A stretch of DNA of 64,000 nucleotides from Vreelandella azerica (GCF_013112225.1 NZ_JABFHI010000002.1:434001-498000); one strand, 5' to 3'; shown: positions 25,670-36,963, numbered from the stretch's first letter. Numbers and translations are program-made. Notes: a model not told the origin generated them from the sequence alone.

Positions 25670-26590
25670 ATGGAACATCATCACCATCACCACCTCGATC
25701 CAGAATCCGGTGACCGACGGGTCAGTATTGCCATTTGGGCAAACGGACTCCTGACCCTGGCGCAGCTGGTGGGTGGCGTGCTGGCAGGCAGCCTGGCGCT
25801 GATTGCAGATGCGCTGCACAACTTTTCGGATATGGCGGCGTTGGTGATTGCCTTTGCCGCCCGCAAGATTGCTCGCCGCCCGGCAGATGCACAGATGACC
25901 TTTGGTTATGGTCGCATCGAGATTGTTGCGGCGCTGATCAACTACACCACGCTGATTCTTATTGGTGCCTTTCTGATCTATGAAGGTGCGATGCGCCTGA
26001 TTGACCCGCCGGAAATTCAGGGGTGGGCGATTGTGATTATCGGCGGCGTTGCCCTGTTTGTGGATGCGCTGACCGCCTGGCTGACCTGGTCGATGCAGAA
26101 GGGCAGTGTCAATATACGCGCCCTGTTTGTGCACAACCTCTCGGATGCGTTTGCTTCGGTTGCGGTCATTATTGGCGGTAGCCTGATTCTGCTTTACGAC
26201 CTGCGCTGGGTAGATCCAGCGATTACCATTGGCATTGCGCTATATATTCTTTACCTGGCGCTGAGTGAAATTGGTGGCCCGATTCGTACTCTGATGCTCG
26301 GCTCGCCGCCTGATATCGATGGCGAGGCGGTGATCGCCCTGATGCGTCGCATTGATGGCGTGGAAGATGTCCACCATGTTCATCTCTGGCAGATGCAGGA
26401 ACACATTGCTGCGCTTGACTGTCATGTCGTGGTAAGTGAAGCAAACTGGCAGCACCTGGAAAACATCAAGGCGGATATCAAGAAGCAGCTAAAAACGCAC
26501 TTCGGTATTGGCCATTCCAGCCTGGAATTCGAACATATCGACCACGCGCACCAGGGCGCTTCGCTTTACGGGCACGACTATCCTAGCTGA
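25670..26590 (+). CDS. Cation diffusion facilitator (CDF) metal exporter
   Basis: A 306-residue inner-membrane exporter of Zn2+ or related divalent metals by proton antiport. Six membrane helices are visible, with metal-site motifs 'ALIADALHNFSDMAALVIAF' (HxxxD in helix 2) and 'ALFVHNLSDAFASVAVII' (HxxxD in helix 5). The C-terminal cytoplasmic ferredoxin-like domain has 'VEDVHHVHLWQM' and ends His-rich. The protein starts 'MEHHHHHHLDPES', a natural six-His stretch after the initiator that probably binds metal. The family resemblance is to ZitB/CzcD. No metal regulator gene is adjacent. AAGG precedes the ATG. Confidence 0.92.
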   Translation: MEHHHHHHLDPESGDRRVSIAIWANGLLTLAQLVGGVLAGSLALIADALHNFSDMAALVIAFAARKIARRPADAQMTFGYGRIEIVAALINYTTLILIGAFLIYEGAMRLIDPPEIQGWAIVIIGGVALFVDALTAWLTWSMQKGSVNIRALFVHNLSDAFASVAVIIGGSLILLYDLRWVDPAITIGIALYILYLALSEIGGPIRTLMLGSPPDIDGEAVIALMRRIDGVEDVHHVHLWQMQEHIAALDCHVVVSEANWQHLENIKADIKKQLKTHFGIGHSSLEFEHIDHAHQGASLYGHDYPS

Positions 26591-26600
26591 GGAGTTGACT

Positions 26601-26972
26601 ATGGCGGACCTGCCGCCCCTTAAGGTTTACTACGACGCTGCCTGCCCGGGCTGCCGCCGCGACCGGATGCGCTATGAGCGCTGGGCAGGCGAGACTGGCC
26701 GCGATGTTGTCTGGTGTGACCTCAACCAGCACCACGAACAGTTACGCGAGAAAGGCATTGACCCGCAAGCGGCGCTGATGTCGTTACATGTTGAAGATGC
26801 CCAGGGCGAGATACACGAAGGAATGTCCGCCTACATCATCCTGATGCGCCGAGTACCGCGCCTGAAACCGCTGGCCTGGCTGATCGGCCTGCCGGGTATC
26901 AATCAGGGGCTGCGCTACCTCTATGACCACTGGGTCAGAAGGCGGCTGAAGCGTGAGGGGCGCTTACCCTAG
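26601..26972 (+). CDS. DCC-family thiol-disulfide oxidoreductase-like protein (DUF393)
   Basis: A 123-residue protein that begins at ATG 26601, ten bases after the CDF stop and preceded by GAGGAG; an in-frame upstream start inside the CDF gene is rejected. The N-terminal motif 'YYDAACPGCRRDRMRYE' is the DxxCPxC signature of the DUF393/DCC family, with a thioredoxin-like fold. It continues with 'SLHVEDAQGEIHEGMSAYI' and ends in a basic tail. The biochemical role of the family is not established. Co-transcription with the CDF exporter is likely from spacing. Confidence 0.88.
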   Translation: MADLPPLKVYYDAACPGCRRDRMRYERWAGETGRDVVWCDLNQHHEQLREKGIDPQAALMSLHVEDAQGEIHEGMSAYIILMRRVPRLKPLAWLIGLPGINQGLRYLYDHWVRRRLKREGRLP

Positions 26973-27053
26973 ACGTTACTACCTTTCGTCATTCCAGCGT
27001 CATGCAGTGCAGGCACAGTGAAACCTTCCATGAGTTTGCGGGTTCACTGCGCT

Positions 27054-28208
27054 ATGAAAATCCTGATGCTGTCAGACGTTTACTTTCCCCGGGTCAATGG
27101 TGTGGCAACATCGATTGCCAGCTTTCGTGCAGCGCTGATACGCCAAGGGCATGAGGTAGTACTGGTTTGCCCCGAGTATCGCGGCGATGAGAAAGATGAG
27201 CCGGGCATCTGGCGAGTGGCGTCACGTTCGGTGCCGCACGACCCGGAAGATCGCATCATGCGCTACCGGCATGTAATGGCACTGGTCTGTGGGCTCAATC
27301 CCCGCCACTTCGATATCATTCATGTGCATACGCCCTTTATCGCCCACTATGCCGGTATTGCACTGGGAAAGCGGTTTGGTATTCCCGTAGTCGCCACTTA
27401 TCACACCCTGTTTGAAGAATACCTGCACCATTATGTGCGCTGGTTGCCTCAACGCTGGCTGCGTTTTGCAGCGCGCCGCCTGTCTGTTCACCAGTGCCAC
27501 CAGCTTGATGCCTTGATCGTGCCGTCGCGGATCATTGCCGATACCCTGCAACGCTATGGCGTCAGGACGGCACAGCGGGTGATTTCAACCGGCCTGGCGC
27601 CGGAACTGTTTGCCAAGCCCACCGGCGAGGACGATTTTCGTCAGCGCTACGGCTTGCCCGCGAAGGCGCCTTTGCTGCTGTTCGTCGGGCGGGCGGCGTT
27701 TGAGAAAAACATCCACTTTCTGATTGATATGCTGCCTGGCGTATTGGCAAAGCATCCCCAGGCACGCCTGGTGATTACCGGTGAAGGGCCGGCGCTGGAA
27801 GCATTAAAGCGCCATGCTCATCACACAGGTGTTGCTGAAGCGGTGGTATTTATTGGCTATCTGGAACGCTCTGGGTCGCTGCAGGATGCCTATCGTGCGG
27901 CGGATGTGTTTGTCTTTGCCTCACGTACCGAAACCCAGGGCTTGGTGCTGCTGGAAGCCATGGCGATGGCCACACCCGTAGTTTCCACCGCCGTGATGGG
28001 AACTAGTGAGGTGTTAGTGGACGGCGAGGGCTGCCTGATAGCCGACGACAATCAGCAGGATTTTGCCTGCAAGGTGAACCAGCTTTTGAGTCATGCGCCC
28101 CAGCGTATCGCCTTGGGGGTACGTGGACAGGCGTATGCGGCGCAATGGCATGAAGACATTAAAACCGCCGAGCTGGTGGCTTTTTATAGGCAACTGGCTA
28201 GCTCCTAA
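27054..28208 (+). CDS. GT4-family glycosyltransferase
   Basis: A GT-B-fold glycosyltransferase of about 384 residues from ATG 27054, where the typical N-terminus 'MKILMLSDVYFPRVNGVATS' begins. In-frame ATGs at 27018 and 27030 would add 12 or 8 residues without a better ribosome site, so the start is uncertain. 'DIIHVHTPFIAHYAGIAL' and 'PLLLFVGRAAFEKNIHFLID' belong to the N- and C-terminal Rossmann domains. The nucleotide-sugar EX7E-type motif is 'SRTETQGLVLLEAMAMATPV'. The 'PRVNGVATSI' start is typical of lipid-glycosylating enzymes (SqdX, MgtA, glucosyl-diacylglycerol synthases). Acceptor and sugar are unknown. It overlaps the end of the AttH-like gene on the other strand by four bases. Confidence 0.88.
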   Translation: MKILMLSDVYFPRVNGVATSIASFRAALIRQGHEVVLVCPEYRGDEKDEPGIWRVASRSVPHDPEDRIMRYRHVMALVCGLNPRHFDIIHVHTPFIAHYAGIALGKRFGIPVVATYHTLFEEYLHHYVRWLPQRWLRFAARRLSVHQCHQLDALIVPSRIIADTLQRYGVRTAQRVISTGLAPELFAKPTGEDDFRQRYGLPAKAPLLLFVGRAAFEKNIHFLIDMLPGVLAKHPQARLVITGEGPALEALKRHAHHTGVAEAVVFIGYLERSGSLQDAYRAADVFVFASRTETQGLVLLEAMAMATPVVSTAVMGTSEVLVDGEGCLIADDNQQDFACKVNQLLSHAPQRIALGVRGQAYAAQWHEDIKTAELVAFYRQLASS

Positions 28209-29344
28209 TACCCCGTCATTTCCAGGTAACCTACGCCCCTGGCCGCCTGGGAATTAGCATCACGCACGACGACCTCTCCTTCCCAGTAAGGAACCGAGGT
28301 GTCCATCCAGCGGTTGGGGTGGCGGGCTTTTACCTCCAGCTGCAGGTCGCTTTCAGGAAGCGTCAGCGCCCAGCGGGTTGGAACGTCGCGCCCGGCAACC
28401 GGCTGGCTTTCCAAGGGGGTCAAAGTGACACTGTCAGGGCCTTGCTGCTGTGTGTGGCCATCAGCGCCTATCAGGTGGGCAAACTGGTAGTCGCCGCCGT
28501 CTTTGCCGCCTCCTCGCAATCGATAGGCCATCAGCTTTCGGCCATCGTCCAGATGCAACGAAAACCAGTCCCAGCCGCTTTGCTGGCCGGAGATAAGTTG
28601 GCTACCCCATTCTCTGTCCAGCCAGCCCTGGCCGCTTACCTGCTGGGTTTCACCGTTGAGCGTGACCTGCCCTGTGATCTGCAAGAACGGTTGGCTGTAG
28701 TAGTGGGTGCCCTGGCCTTCTACCGTTTTGGCGTTGAAGCCATTCTGGCCGTGCAGCACCAGCGGGCCTTGCGCTGTCAGGGTCAGGTCATACCCTGAGC
28801 GTTCTTCACCTTCACCGCTGTAGGCGCTCAATTCAAAGCGCTTAAAGTTGGCCTGAGGCGGGCTTTTAAAGGTCCAATCATCCAGCCAGGCCTGGAAAGG
28901 CGCGGCGATCACCCCGGCCTGACCATCGTCATGGGCACTGTGGCTGCGGGCAAAGCGCTCAGCAGCGATATGCGCTTCCCCGCGTGAAATCCCCATATGC
29001 GCCATCCACACCTGATCAGCGGCCCATTCGGAAGTCTCGGGGCGCTCGTCAGGCGGCATCAGGGCCTGGCGAAACAGTGTCCACTGTAAGCCTAGTGGCT
29101 GGCCCTGGGCATTTTCCAGATTGGCGGTGAGGTACCACCATTCGATGCGGTAATCCGGATGTGGGCCGTGATCAGCCGGAAATGTCAGCGGCGTGTCCGC
29201 GCTGGCCTGAGCATAGGCGGCAGCATCCGCGCCCAGGCCAGCAAAGCCTTGCGTAGCGGCGCTATCAGTGGGGGCGTCCTGACAGCCAGCAAGTATTCCT
29301 GTCAGGGCTGCCACACTCAGTACAAATAGGTAAACAGGCTTCAT
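28205..29344 (-). CDS. AttH/CrtC-like lipoprotein of an AttEFGH-type operon
   Basis: A 379-residue exported lipoprotein: the signal sequence ends in the lipobox 'LTGILAGC' (Cys21). The body is the lipocalin-like AttH/carotenoid 1,2-hydratase fold, with 'DYRIEWWYLTANLENAQG' in the first half and 'GQGWLDREWGSQLISGQQSGWDWF' in the second. AttH proteins accompany the AttE ATPase and AttF/G permeases named in Agrobacterium. It is here the last gene of such an operon, and its ATG overlaps the permease stop by four bases. Ligand and function are unknown; a lipid or hydrophobic compound is plausible from the fold. Confidence 0.9.
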   Translation of the reverse strand: MKPVYLFVLSVAALTGILAGCQDAPTDSAATQGFAGLGADAAAYAQASADTPLTFPADHGPHPDYRIEWWYLTANLENAQGQPLGLQWTLFRQALMPPDERPETSEWAADQVWMAHMGISRGEAHIAAERFARSHSAHDDGQAGVIAAPFQAWLDDWTFKSPPQANFKRFELSAYSGEGEERSGYDLTLTAQGPLVLHGQNGFNAKTVEGQGTHYYSQPFLQITGQVTLNGETQQVSGQGWLDREWGSQLISGQQSGWDWFSLHLDDGRKLMAYRLRGGGKDGGDYQFAHLIGADGHTQQQGPDSVTLTPLESQPVAGRDVPTRWALTLPESDLQLEVKARHPNRWMDTSVPYWEGEVVVRDANSQAARGVGYLEMTGY

Positions 29345-31828
29345 GCGCTTCCCTCATTGAGCATGGCACGGGGCGAAGTACGCCACAGTTTGAGCGCGGG
29401 TAGAGCCGCCGCCAGCAAGGCCACAGCCACCGCCGTGGCCAGGGTAGCGGCAATGCTCCATGGGAACACTATCAAGGGCAGCCGCCAGCCAAAGGCTGCC
29501 ACATTGATAATGGCGACCAGCACCAGGTAATCGCGATTCCCAGCGGAATGGCGGCCACCGCAGTCAGCAGCGCCAGGCCGCCCAGCTGATAAAGCGGCAA
29601 CAACGCCAGCTTACGCCGGGAAACCCCCATGGCCCAGAGCGGCGCTACCTGGCGCTGACGCTCTCGGGCCTGGGCTAACAGGGTCGCCAACAGCGCCAGA
29701 GCGGCCACGCCCAGGGTCAAGACATTCAAGGCGCGGGTGATGGCAAAGGTGCGCTCGAAAATCTGGGTGGCCAGCTCCTTGACCTCCTGCTGGTTGATCA
29801 GGGCTTCATCGCTCAGGTCGTAACGTTCCGTCAAGGCTTGGCGAAAAGCGGCTGTATCAGCTGTGTTATCCAGCACCAGCCCCAGTGAGGCCAGCTCGCC
29901 GCTGAAGTCTTCAAGCAGCGTCTGGATCGGCATCAGCAGCTGGCCGCGAGGGTTGCCGTAATCCGGATAGATGGCGGCAATGCTGACGTTGATCGGGCCA
30001 TCCTGGGATTCCAGTATGACTATCGCCCGGCGTCAGCTGCGCGGCCACCGCCAACTGCTCGTTGATAAACACGCTCTGGCCTGTGCTGAAAGTCGACCAG
30101 GCTTCAGCTGACCCGCTGATGGTCTCCAAAAGCGGCCACTGATCGGTAAGAGTAGGCACCGGCGCAATACCAAACAGGGCTATTTCACGCTGCTCGGCCT
30201 GGGCGTTACTGGAAGCAGGCGTCAGCTGGCTGCTGCCCTGGGCAGTGGGCAGGGTGCCCGTTACCTCAGGTTGAGCATCCAGCCATTCCAGCATGGGCGA
30301 GAGCGTCGAGGGGGCTGCGTTAACATATAAAGGCGCCGCCAGGCGCTGATCCAGCCATTCCAGAAAGGTCAGCCGAAACCCGCCAACCATGCTGCTGACG
30401 CCGAGGTTGGTGGCCAGGGCAATCAACAGGGCCATCATAGCAAGGGAGAGACGCGGCAGCTGTAGCTGGCAGTCTGCCACTGCCCAGTGAGCCAAAGGGC
30501 GGTGGCGGAGATATGTTTGCAGTTGTTGCAGCAGGCCATTCAGCAAGGGCGGTAGAGCCAGGGCACTGAACAGCAAGAGTGTTGCCACCAGCGCAAAGCT
30601 GCCCAATAGCCCCTCGCCGGGCGGCTGGGATCTGATCCACACCAGTATTCCAACGGCTAAAACAGTCGACACCATGGCACCTTGCAGCATACGTTTAAGC
30701 TGGCGCTGATACCCCTGACGCCAGGCCTGAGCCTGCCCCAGGGCCAGAATATTCAGGCGCGCGGCCCGCCATAGCATGCTGCTACCGGCCAGCAGCAAAC
30801 CGCCCAGGGTGACGCCGATACTGCCCAGCCAGTAATGCCAGGGCAGCGCCAGGCGGCGGCTGACATCTGCCTGATACAGGGAGGACAGGGTGGTGGCCAC
30901 ATCCGGTAGCAGGGTGCCAGCCAGCCATAAACCGCTGACCAGACCCAGGCCAGCCCCCAGCAGGCCGAGCAGCAAAAGCTCCAGGGCAATGGCCAAGACC
31001 AGAGTAAGCGCTGGAACTCCCAGCGCCCGGAGCGTTCGCAGCGTGGCCATGCGCTGTTCCATGGCCAGCCCCAATGCGGCCTGAACAATAAACAGGCCCA
31101 CCACCAGGGAAAGCAGCGCCAGGGCCATCAGGTTAAGGTGGAAGCTGTCTGTCAGTTGGCCGGGGAGGCAATTGAAGCCGCCCGAGTCAAACGGTAGCCC
31201 TCGGGCGGGCTTGCCAGCGCACCAGGCGGGGTGACAAGTTGGCTCAGAGCTGCGCCGCTGTCCAGCAGTTGAGCGGCAGCGGCAATATCCATCACCAGGG
31301 TGTTGGGCGGCAGATCCGGGCGTAACGCCAGAGGGGGAGCGTTTGGCCGTTGGTGGTGACTGGTCTGGCGTCTTGTGCTGTATCTGCGGAAATACCTATG
31401 GCACTGAGCGTTTCCGGGGCCAGCTGGGTTTGCCAGGGCGGCGTGAAGAATGCTGTTAACGAGGCGCCTGCGTCACTGCCTAACGCATTATTGGCAGGCA
31501 GACTGAAGATATCCATGCCGATCACCGTCAGGCGTTGCTCGCCAATCTGGATACTGCCTTCCAGCAGCGGCGATACTGGCCATCCGGCGCGGCGCAGGGT
31601 GAGGTAATCGTCTCGGGTCAGTGGCGCACCATCGCGGCGGGTCAGCTGGTCAACCTCCGAGCTGAACAGTGCATTGGCCCGGGCGTAACTGTCTTTAGCG
31701 GTGGCGTTGACCGCCTGTACGCTGCTCCACAGGGCGCTCGCCACCCATAGGCCCAGCAGCAACATCGCCAGCTGGCCAGGGTGGCGGCGGTAATGGCCGA
31801 GCAGGGTGAGCAGGACGCGCCAGATCAT
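29341..31828 (-). pseudogene. AttF/AttG-like FtsX-family ABC permease, broken by four indels
   Basis: The span codes for a two-module FtsX/MacB-like permease of about 829 residues, but in four frames. Piece one (from ATG 31828) starts 'MIWRVLLTLLGHYRRHPGQL', with the first membrane helix. The joins are near 31333-31337 (G5 run, one base lost), 31161-31169 (one lost), 30014-30022 (one gained or two lost) and 29523 (one lost). Each join restores sensible family sequence, for example 'QTLPPLALRPDLPPNTLVMD' across the first and 'GNPRGQLLMPIQTLLEDF' after the third. The overlaps with the genes on both sides (ATGA) are intact, which argues for a functional gene and sequence error. With four breaks a real pseudogene cannot be excluded. 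Confidence 0.75.
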
Positions 31829-32490
31829 GCCGGTTCATCCTGCAGGTGGCCACGTTTCAGGCGAACCAGCCTATCCAGCGGGGCGGCAACGCGGGCGCTA
31901 TGGGTAACCATCAAAAGTGCACAGCGGGTTTCGGCCACCAGTTCCAGCAGCAAGCCAAGCACTGTGTCGGCGCTTTGCTCATCCAGGTTGCCGGTGGGTT
32001 CATCGGCCAATAGCAAACGTGGGCGAACGGCCAGGGCGCGACCGATGGCCAGACGCTGTTGCTGGCCACCGGAAAGCTGCTCAGGGTAAACGCTTTCCCT
32101 GCCACTCAGCCCCAATCGATGGATTAAGTGGTTTGTCCATTCAGGGTCTTCACGTTGCGCCAGCCGTGCCTGCAGGCGCAGGTTATCAATCACTTTCAGA
32201 CTGGGAACCAGATGAAACTGCTGAAACACCAGGCCCAGCTGGTGGCAGCGCAGCTGCGCCCGGGCAGCGTCATCCAGCTGCGCCAGGTTCTGGCCATCGA
32301 TCTTGATGCTGCCCTGATCAGGAACGTCCAGCCCGGCGGCCAGATGTAACAGCGTGGATTTACCGCTCCCGGATTCTCCCATCAGCGCCAGGCTTTCACC
32401 TTCATCCAGGCTTAGATCAATGCCGTTAAGCACTGGCAACTCGCCCTGTGGTGTACTAAAGGCTTTGTGTACCTGACGCAGGCTCAGCAT
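31825..32490 (-). CDS. ABC transporter ATPase, LolD/AttE-like
   Basis: A 221-residue ATPase from ATG 32490, chosen because AGGAG lies six bases upstream and the family start 'MLSLRQVHKAFSTPQGELPV' begins there; a longer frame to 32529 lacks a ribosome site. Walker A is 'GESGSGKSTLLHLAAGLD', the signature 'LSGGQQQRLAIGRAL', Walker B 'LLLADEPTGNLD' and the His switch 'LLMVTHSARVA'. This is the group that powers FtsX-like permeases such as LolCDE and AttEFGH. It is first of the three-gene operon, and its stop overlaps the permease start by four bases. The AT-rich region 32519-32560 upstream probably holds the promoter. Confidence 0.93.
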   Translation of the reverse strand: MLSLRQVHKAFSTPQGELPVLNGIDLSLDEGESLALMGESGSGKSTLLHLAAGLDVPDQGSIKIDGQNLAQLDDAARAQLRCHQLGLVFQQFHLVPSLKVIDNLRLQARLAQREDPEWTNHLIHRLGLSGRESVYPEQLSGGQQQRLAIGRALAVRPRLLLADEPTGNLDEQSADTVLGLLLELVAETRCALLMVTHSARVAAPLDRLVRLKRGHLQDEPA

Positions 32491-32678
32491 GCATTGCTCC
32501 TGACGGTGTAAAAGGAATAAAGTATACAATATCTATACATAAATTCCATTCAGTAAGATTATGGTATGGTTTAAGTGGATGAAAAGCCATGGTGTTAGCT
32601 GCGAACGATTGATTTTGTCGCTGCCTGGCCCTATAAACACTTCAGACGCTTTCCTTCATCCTTCACTTATGGACGCTT

Positions 32679-33704
32679 ATGTTCCTGCTTGTCTTGACCG
32701 CGACCCTGTCGATTGGCTTCTCCTTTTTATGTTCGATTCTTGAAGCGGCGCTGCTATCGATTACCCCCAGCTACATTGCCAAACTCAAGGAAGAGCACCC
32801 TCGCGTGCATGCCGCCTTGGTTGAGCTGAAAGCCAATATTGACCGTCCGCTGGCGGCGATTCTTACCCTGAATACCATCGCCCATACGGTGGGCGCCACC
32901 GCAGTAGGTGCCCAGGCGGCGGTGGTGTTTGGTGAGGCATCCATCGGGATTGTTTCGGCGGTGATGACCATGCTGATTCTGATTGTGTCGGAAATTATCC
33001 CCAAAACCATTGGTGCCACCTATTGGCGCGGCTTGGCACCCTGGCTGCCCAAGATACTCAAGCCGATGATTGTGATGCTATTGCCGTTTATCTGGATGTC
33101 AGAACAGATCACTCGTCGGCTGGGAAAATCCGAGCATGACGTAGACCTGCGCGATGAAATCAAGGTGCTGGCCCGGGTCGGGCTCGAAGAGAAAGTACTC
33201 GACGCTGATGAGTCGCGCACCATTACTAATATGCTCAACCTGCATGATATCCCGGTCAGCAAGGCGATGACCCCACGTACCGTATGTGAAACCGTGCCGC
33301 CGCACATGACGGTAGCCGAGTTTGATGCCACCTATGGCAAGTCGCCGTTCACCCGTTTTCCGGTGATGGATAACGGCGAGCAGGCCTTTGGCTATATCCA
33401 CAAGGCAGATATGTATCAGGCGGAAGATGACCAGATCATGAAGGTGCTTATGCATCCGATTGCCAGTGTAGACGTTTCCCATAACGTCGAGCAGGTGTTC
33501 ACCGCCATGCTGCGTGACCGCCTGCATATGCGGGTCATCTATGATGAGCACGGTACCTTTGTCGGCCTGATTACGCTGGAAGATATTATCGAGACCATTC
33601 TCGGCCAGGATATCGTCGATGAAACCGACCATGTGGATAACCTGCGTAGCTATGCCAAGCAGCAGTGGCTCAAGCGCATCAAACATGCCCGAGGGGATGA
33701 ATAG
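32679..33704 (+). CDS. CNNM/CorC-family membrane protein (DUF21 plus CBS pair)
   Basis: A 341-residue protein with an N-terminal DUF21 membrane domain (about 1-170; three to four helices, motifs 'LEAALLSITPSY' and 'IVSEIIPKTIGATYW'). Two CBS domains follow (about 190-315; 'VSKAMTPRTVCETVPPHMTV' and 'FVGLITLEDIIETILGQDIVDE'). Such proteins are Mg2+/Na+ transport-related exporters of the CorB/CNNM type. No C-terminal CorC-HlyC domain is present; the protein ends soon after the CBS pair. It is a single gene between the att operon and bioB. The ribosome site is weak. Confidence 0.9.
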   Translation: MFLLVLTATLSIGFSFLCSILEAALLSITPSYIAKLKEEHPRVHAALVELKANIDRPLAAILTLNTIAHTVGATAVGAQAAVVFGEASIGIVSAVMTMLILIVSEIIPKTIGATYWRGLAPWLPKILKPMIVMLLPFIWMSEQITRRLGKSEHDVDLRDEIKVLARVGLEEKVLDADESRTITNMLNLHDIPVSKAMTPRTVCETVPPHMTVAEFDATYGKSPFTRFPVMDNGEQAFGYIHKADMYQAEDDQIMKVLMHPIASVDVSHNVEQVFTAMLRDRLHMRVIYDEHGTFVGLITLEDIIETILGQDIVDETDHVDNLRSYAKQQWLKRIKHARGDE

Positions 33705-33768
33705 CAGAGTAGGTGAGAATCTTTTGGGTAGTACGTCCATTTTTAGTAAACCTTAAATTTTTAGAAAG

Positions 33769-33830
33769 TTGACACTGCTGGCGCTCCATCGCTAGAGTTG
33801 GTTAACTTTTAAAATTAAAAAGGTTTACTT
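33769..33830 (+). promoter_or_regulatory. bioB promoter with BirA-like operator
   Basis: A -35 TTGACA (33769-33774) and a -10-like TAGAGT (33793-33798) are separated by 18 bases. Directly downstream lie TTGGTTAAC (33798-33806), a 15-base AT-rich spacer and GGTTTACTT (33822-33830). That matches the layout of the BirA operator (TTGTAAACC-N15/16-GGTTTACAA), with a good right half and a weak left half. A second AGTAAACC at 33745-33752 is the perfect complement of the right half. Biotin-dependent repression by BirA is inferred. Confidence 0.6.
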
Positions 33831-34907
33831 GTGACCGACGTTGCTTTCAATAACACTGCTCCGCGCCATGACTGGTCGCTGGACGAGATCAGAGCGCTAT
33901 TTGCGCTGCCCTTTAACGATCTGCTGTTCAAGGCGCAGCAAGTGCATCGCGCGCACTTTGATGCCAACGCGGTGCAAGTGTCTACCCTGCTGTCAATCAA
34001 GACCGGGGCCTGTCCGGAAGACTGTAAATACTGCCCCCAGTCCGGCCACTACAACACCCAGCTCGAAAAAGAAAAGCTGCTGGAAATAGAAAAAGTCGTG
34101 GCCCAGGCCAAGGCGGCCAAGGAAGCCGGTGCCAGCCGTTTCTGTATGGGGGCAGCATGGCGCAGCCCTCGGGACAAGGATTTACTGCTGGTCGAAGAGA
34201 TGGTGCGTCAGGTGAAAGCACTGGGGCTGGAAACCTGCATGACACTGGGCATGGTCAACGGTGATCAGGCTAGCCGCTTGGCGGCGGCGGGGCTGGATTA
34301 CTACAACCATAACCTGGATACCTCCCCCGACTTTTACGGCGAGATCATCACTACCCGTACCTTCAGCGATCGCCTGGATACTCTGGCCACTGTGCGCGAA
34401 GCGGGCATGAAAGTATGCTCCGGCGGTATTCTCGGCATGGGGGAAAGTGCCCAGGACCGCAGCGCCTTGTTACAGCAGTTGGCGAAGCTGTCACCGCATC
34501 CGGAATCCGTGCCGATCAATATGTTGGTAAAAGTGCCGGGCACACCGCTGGAAAACGTTGAAGATCTTGACCCCCTTGAGTTTATTCGCGCCATCGCGGT
34601 GGCACGCATCATGATGCCGCAAAGCCACGTACGTCTCTCCGCTGGCCGCGAGCAGATGAGTGAATCAACGCAAGCGCTGGCCTTTCTGGCTGGGGCTAAC
34701 TCGATCTTCTACGGCGATAAACTCCTGACTACCGGCAACCCCCAAGCCGACCGCGACCGCGCGCTATTTGCCAAACTGGGTCTGCACTCAGAGCGCCGCG
34801 ATACCTGTGAAGATGAGGCGGTTCATACCCAACGACTCACCCAACAAGCCCAGCAAGGCGCCCAGGCAGAACGGGCCGCTGCACTGGCGGTAGATGCCAG
34901 TAGCTGA
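33831..34907 (+). CDS. bioB: Biotin synthase BioB
   Basis: Radical-SAM enzyme that inserts sulfur into dethiobiotin, the last step of biotin synthesis. The 358-residue protein has the radical-SAM cluster '[16 protein letters not shown]' (Cys61, Cys65, Cys68), followed by '[14 protein letters not shown]'. Conserved '[20 protein letters not shown]' and '[11 protein letters not shown]' supply the [2Fe-2S] ligands and arginine. The start is GTG at 33831, preceded by AAGG within the operator-like region. It is not followed by bioF/H/C/D, so the rest of the pathway is elsewhere. Length and motifs are fully typical. Confidence 0.97.
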   Translation: MTDVAFNNTAPRHDWSLDEIRALFALPFNDLLFKAQQVHRAHFDANAVQVSTLLSIKTGACPEDCKYCPQSGHYNTQLEKEKLLEIEKVVAQAKAAKEAGASRFCMGAAWRSPRDKDLLLVEEMVRQVKALGLETCMTLGMVNGDQASRLAAAGLDYYNHNLDTSPDFYGEIITTRTFSDRLDTLATVREAGMKVCSGGILGMGESAQDRSALLQQLAKLSPHPESVPINMLVKVPGTPLENVEDLDPLEFIRAIAVARIMMPQSHVRLSAGREQMSESTQALAFLAGANSIFYGDKLLTTGNPQADRDRALFAKLGLHSERRDTCEDEAVHTQRLTQQAQQGAQAERAAALAVDASS

Positions 34908-35076
34908 TATTTGGCGTCAGTCTGGCGCTGGCTGACAACAAAACTCAGGCGGGATCAATCGTCATCAGCAGGTACTTTTCGCTATCGGCGTGGTTCAGGC
35001 CGGTGGCATAAAATTGCCGAGCCCTGAGAGGGCTGCGGCAACGAGAAGATGACGCTTCAATAAAAAAGAGCAGGGG

Positions 35077-35598
35077 TCAGGCGTGGTTGCCCAGCGCCTT
35101 GAGCTGTTCAGGGCTCATGGCCAGGTCTTCGTTGTGGTTAACGCCAATGCCATGGTCAATGATGCTCTGGGCAATCTGCTGGGCTTCGTCCAGTGAGTGC
35201 ATGGTATAGGTGCCGCACTGGTACTCGTTGAGCTCAGGAATATCTTCCATACGCTTGACGTTCAGAACATCCTGCATGGAAGCGATCCAGGCGTCGGCAA
35301 CGTCTTGTTCGCTCGGAGTGCCCAGCAGGCTCATATAGAAGCCGGTGCGGCAGCCCATTGGCGAGATATCAATGATCTCGATGCCGTCACCGTTGAGGTG
35401 CTCGCGCATGAAACCAGCGAACAGGTGCTCCAGCGTATGAATACCCTTTTCGCCCATGATGTCCTTGTTCGGCTTGTTGAAACGCAGATCAAAGACCGTG
35501 ATGGTGTCGCCGGAGGGCGATTGCATGGTCTTTGCCACGCGAACCGCCGGGGCTTCCATAATGGTGTGGTCTACTGTAAAGCTGTCGAGAAGAGGCAT
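35077..35598 (-). CDS. luxS: S-ribosylhomocysteine lyase LuxS
   Basis: Cleaves S-ribosylhomocysteine to homocysteine and DPD, the precursor of autoinducer-2, within the activated methyl cycle. The 173-residue protein has all active-site residues: His54, Glu57 and His58 in '[13 protein letters not shown]', Cys83 in '[11 protein letters not shown]' and Cys128 in '[11 protein letters not shown]', the latter with His54 and His58 binding the iron or zinc. AGGAG precedes the ATG. It is a single gene, convergent with bioB and in the same direction as the zinc GTPase gene 144 bases upstream. pfs/mtn is not in the window. Confidence 0.97.
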   Translation of the reverse strand: MPLLDSFTVDHTIMEAPAVRVAKTMQSPSGDTITVFDLRFNKPNKDIMGEKGIHTLEHLFAGFMREHLNGDGIEIIDISPMGCRTGFYMSLLGTPSEQDVADAWIASMQDVLNVKRMEDIPELNEYQCGTYTMHSLDEAQQIAQSIIDHGIGVNHNEDLAMSPEQLKALGNHA

Positions 35599-35742
35599 AG
35601 TAACTCCTGCTGTTCAGGGAGTGAATGCGGCTGAATGTGCCGCACCTTGTGATCACTTTCGAGTTTAACAGACCGCCTCGTGATTGGCACAACGCCCTTG
35701 CAAAGATAGAGATCGCCAACAGCCCTTTATGTTCCGCAGAGC

Positions 35743-36963
<1,221 letters not shown>

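Noticed and set aside
29341-31828. Several separate small permease genes
   Set aside because: The pieces are consecutive parts of one FtsX-like permease and join after single-base repairs.
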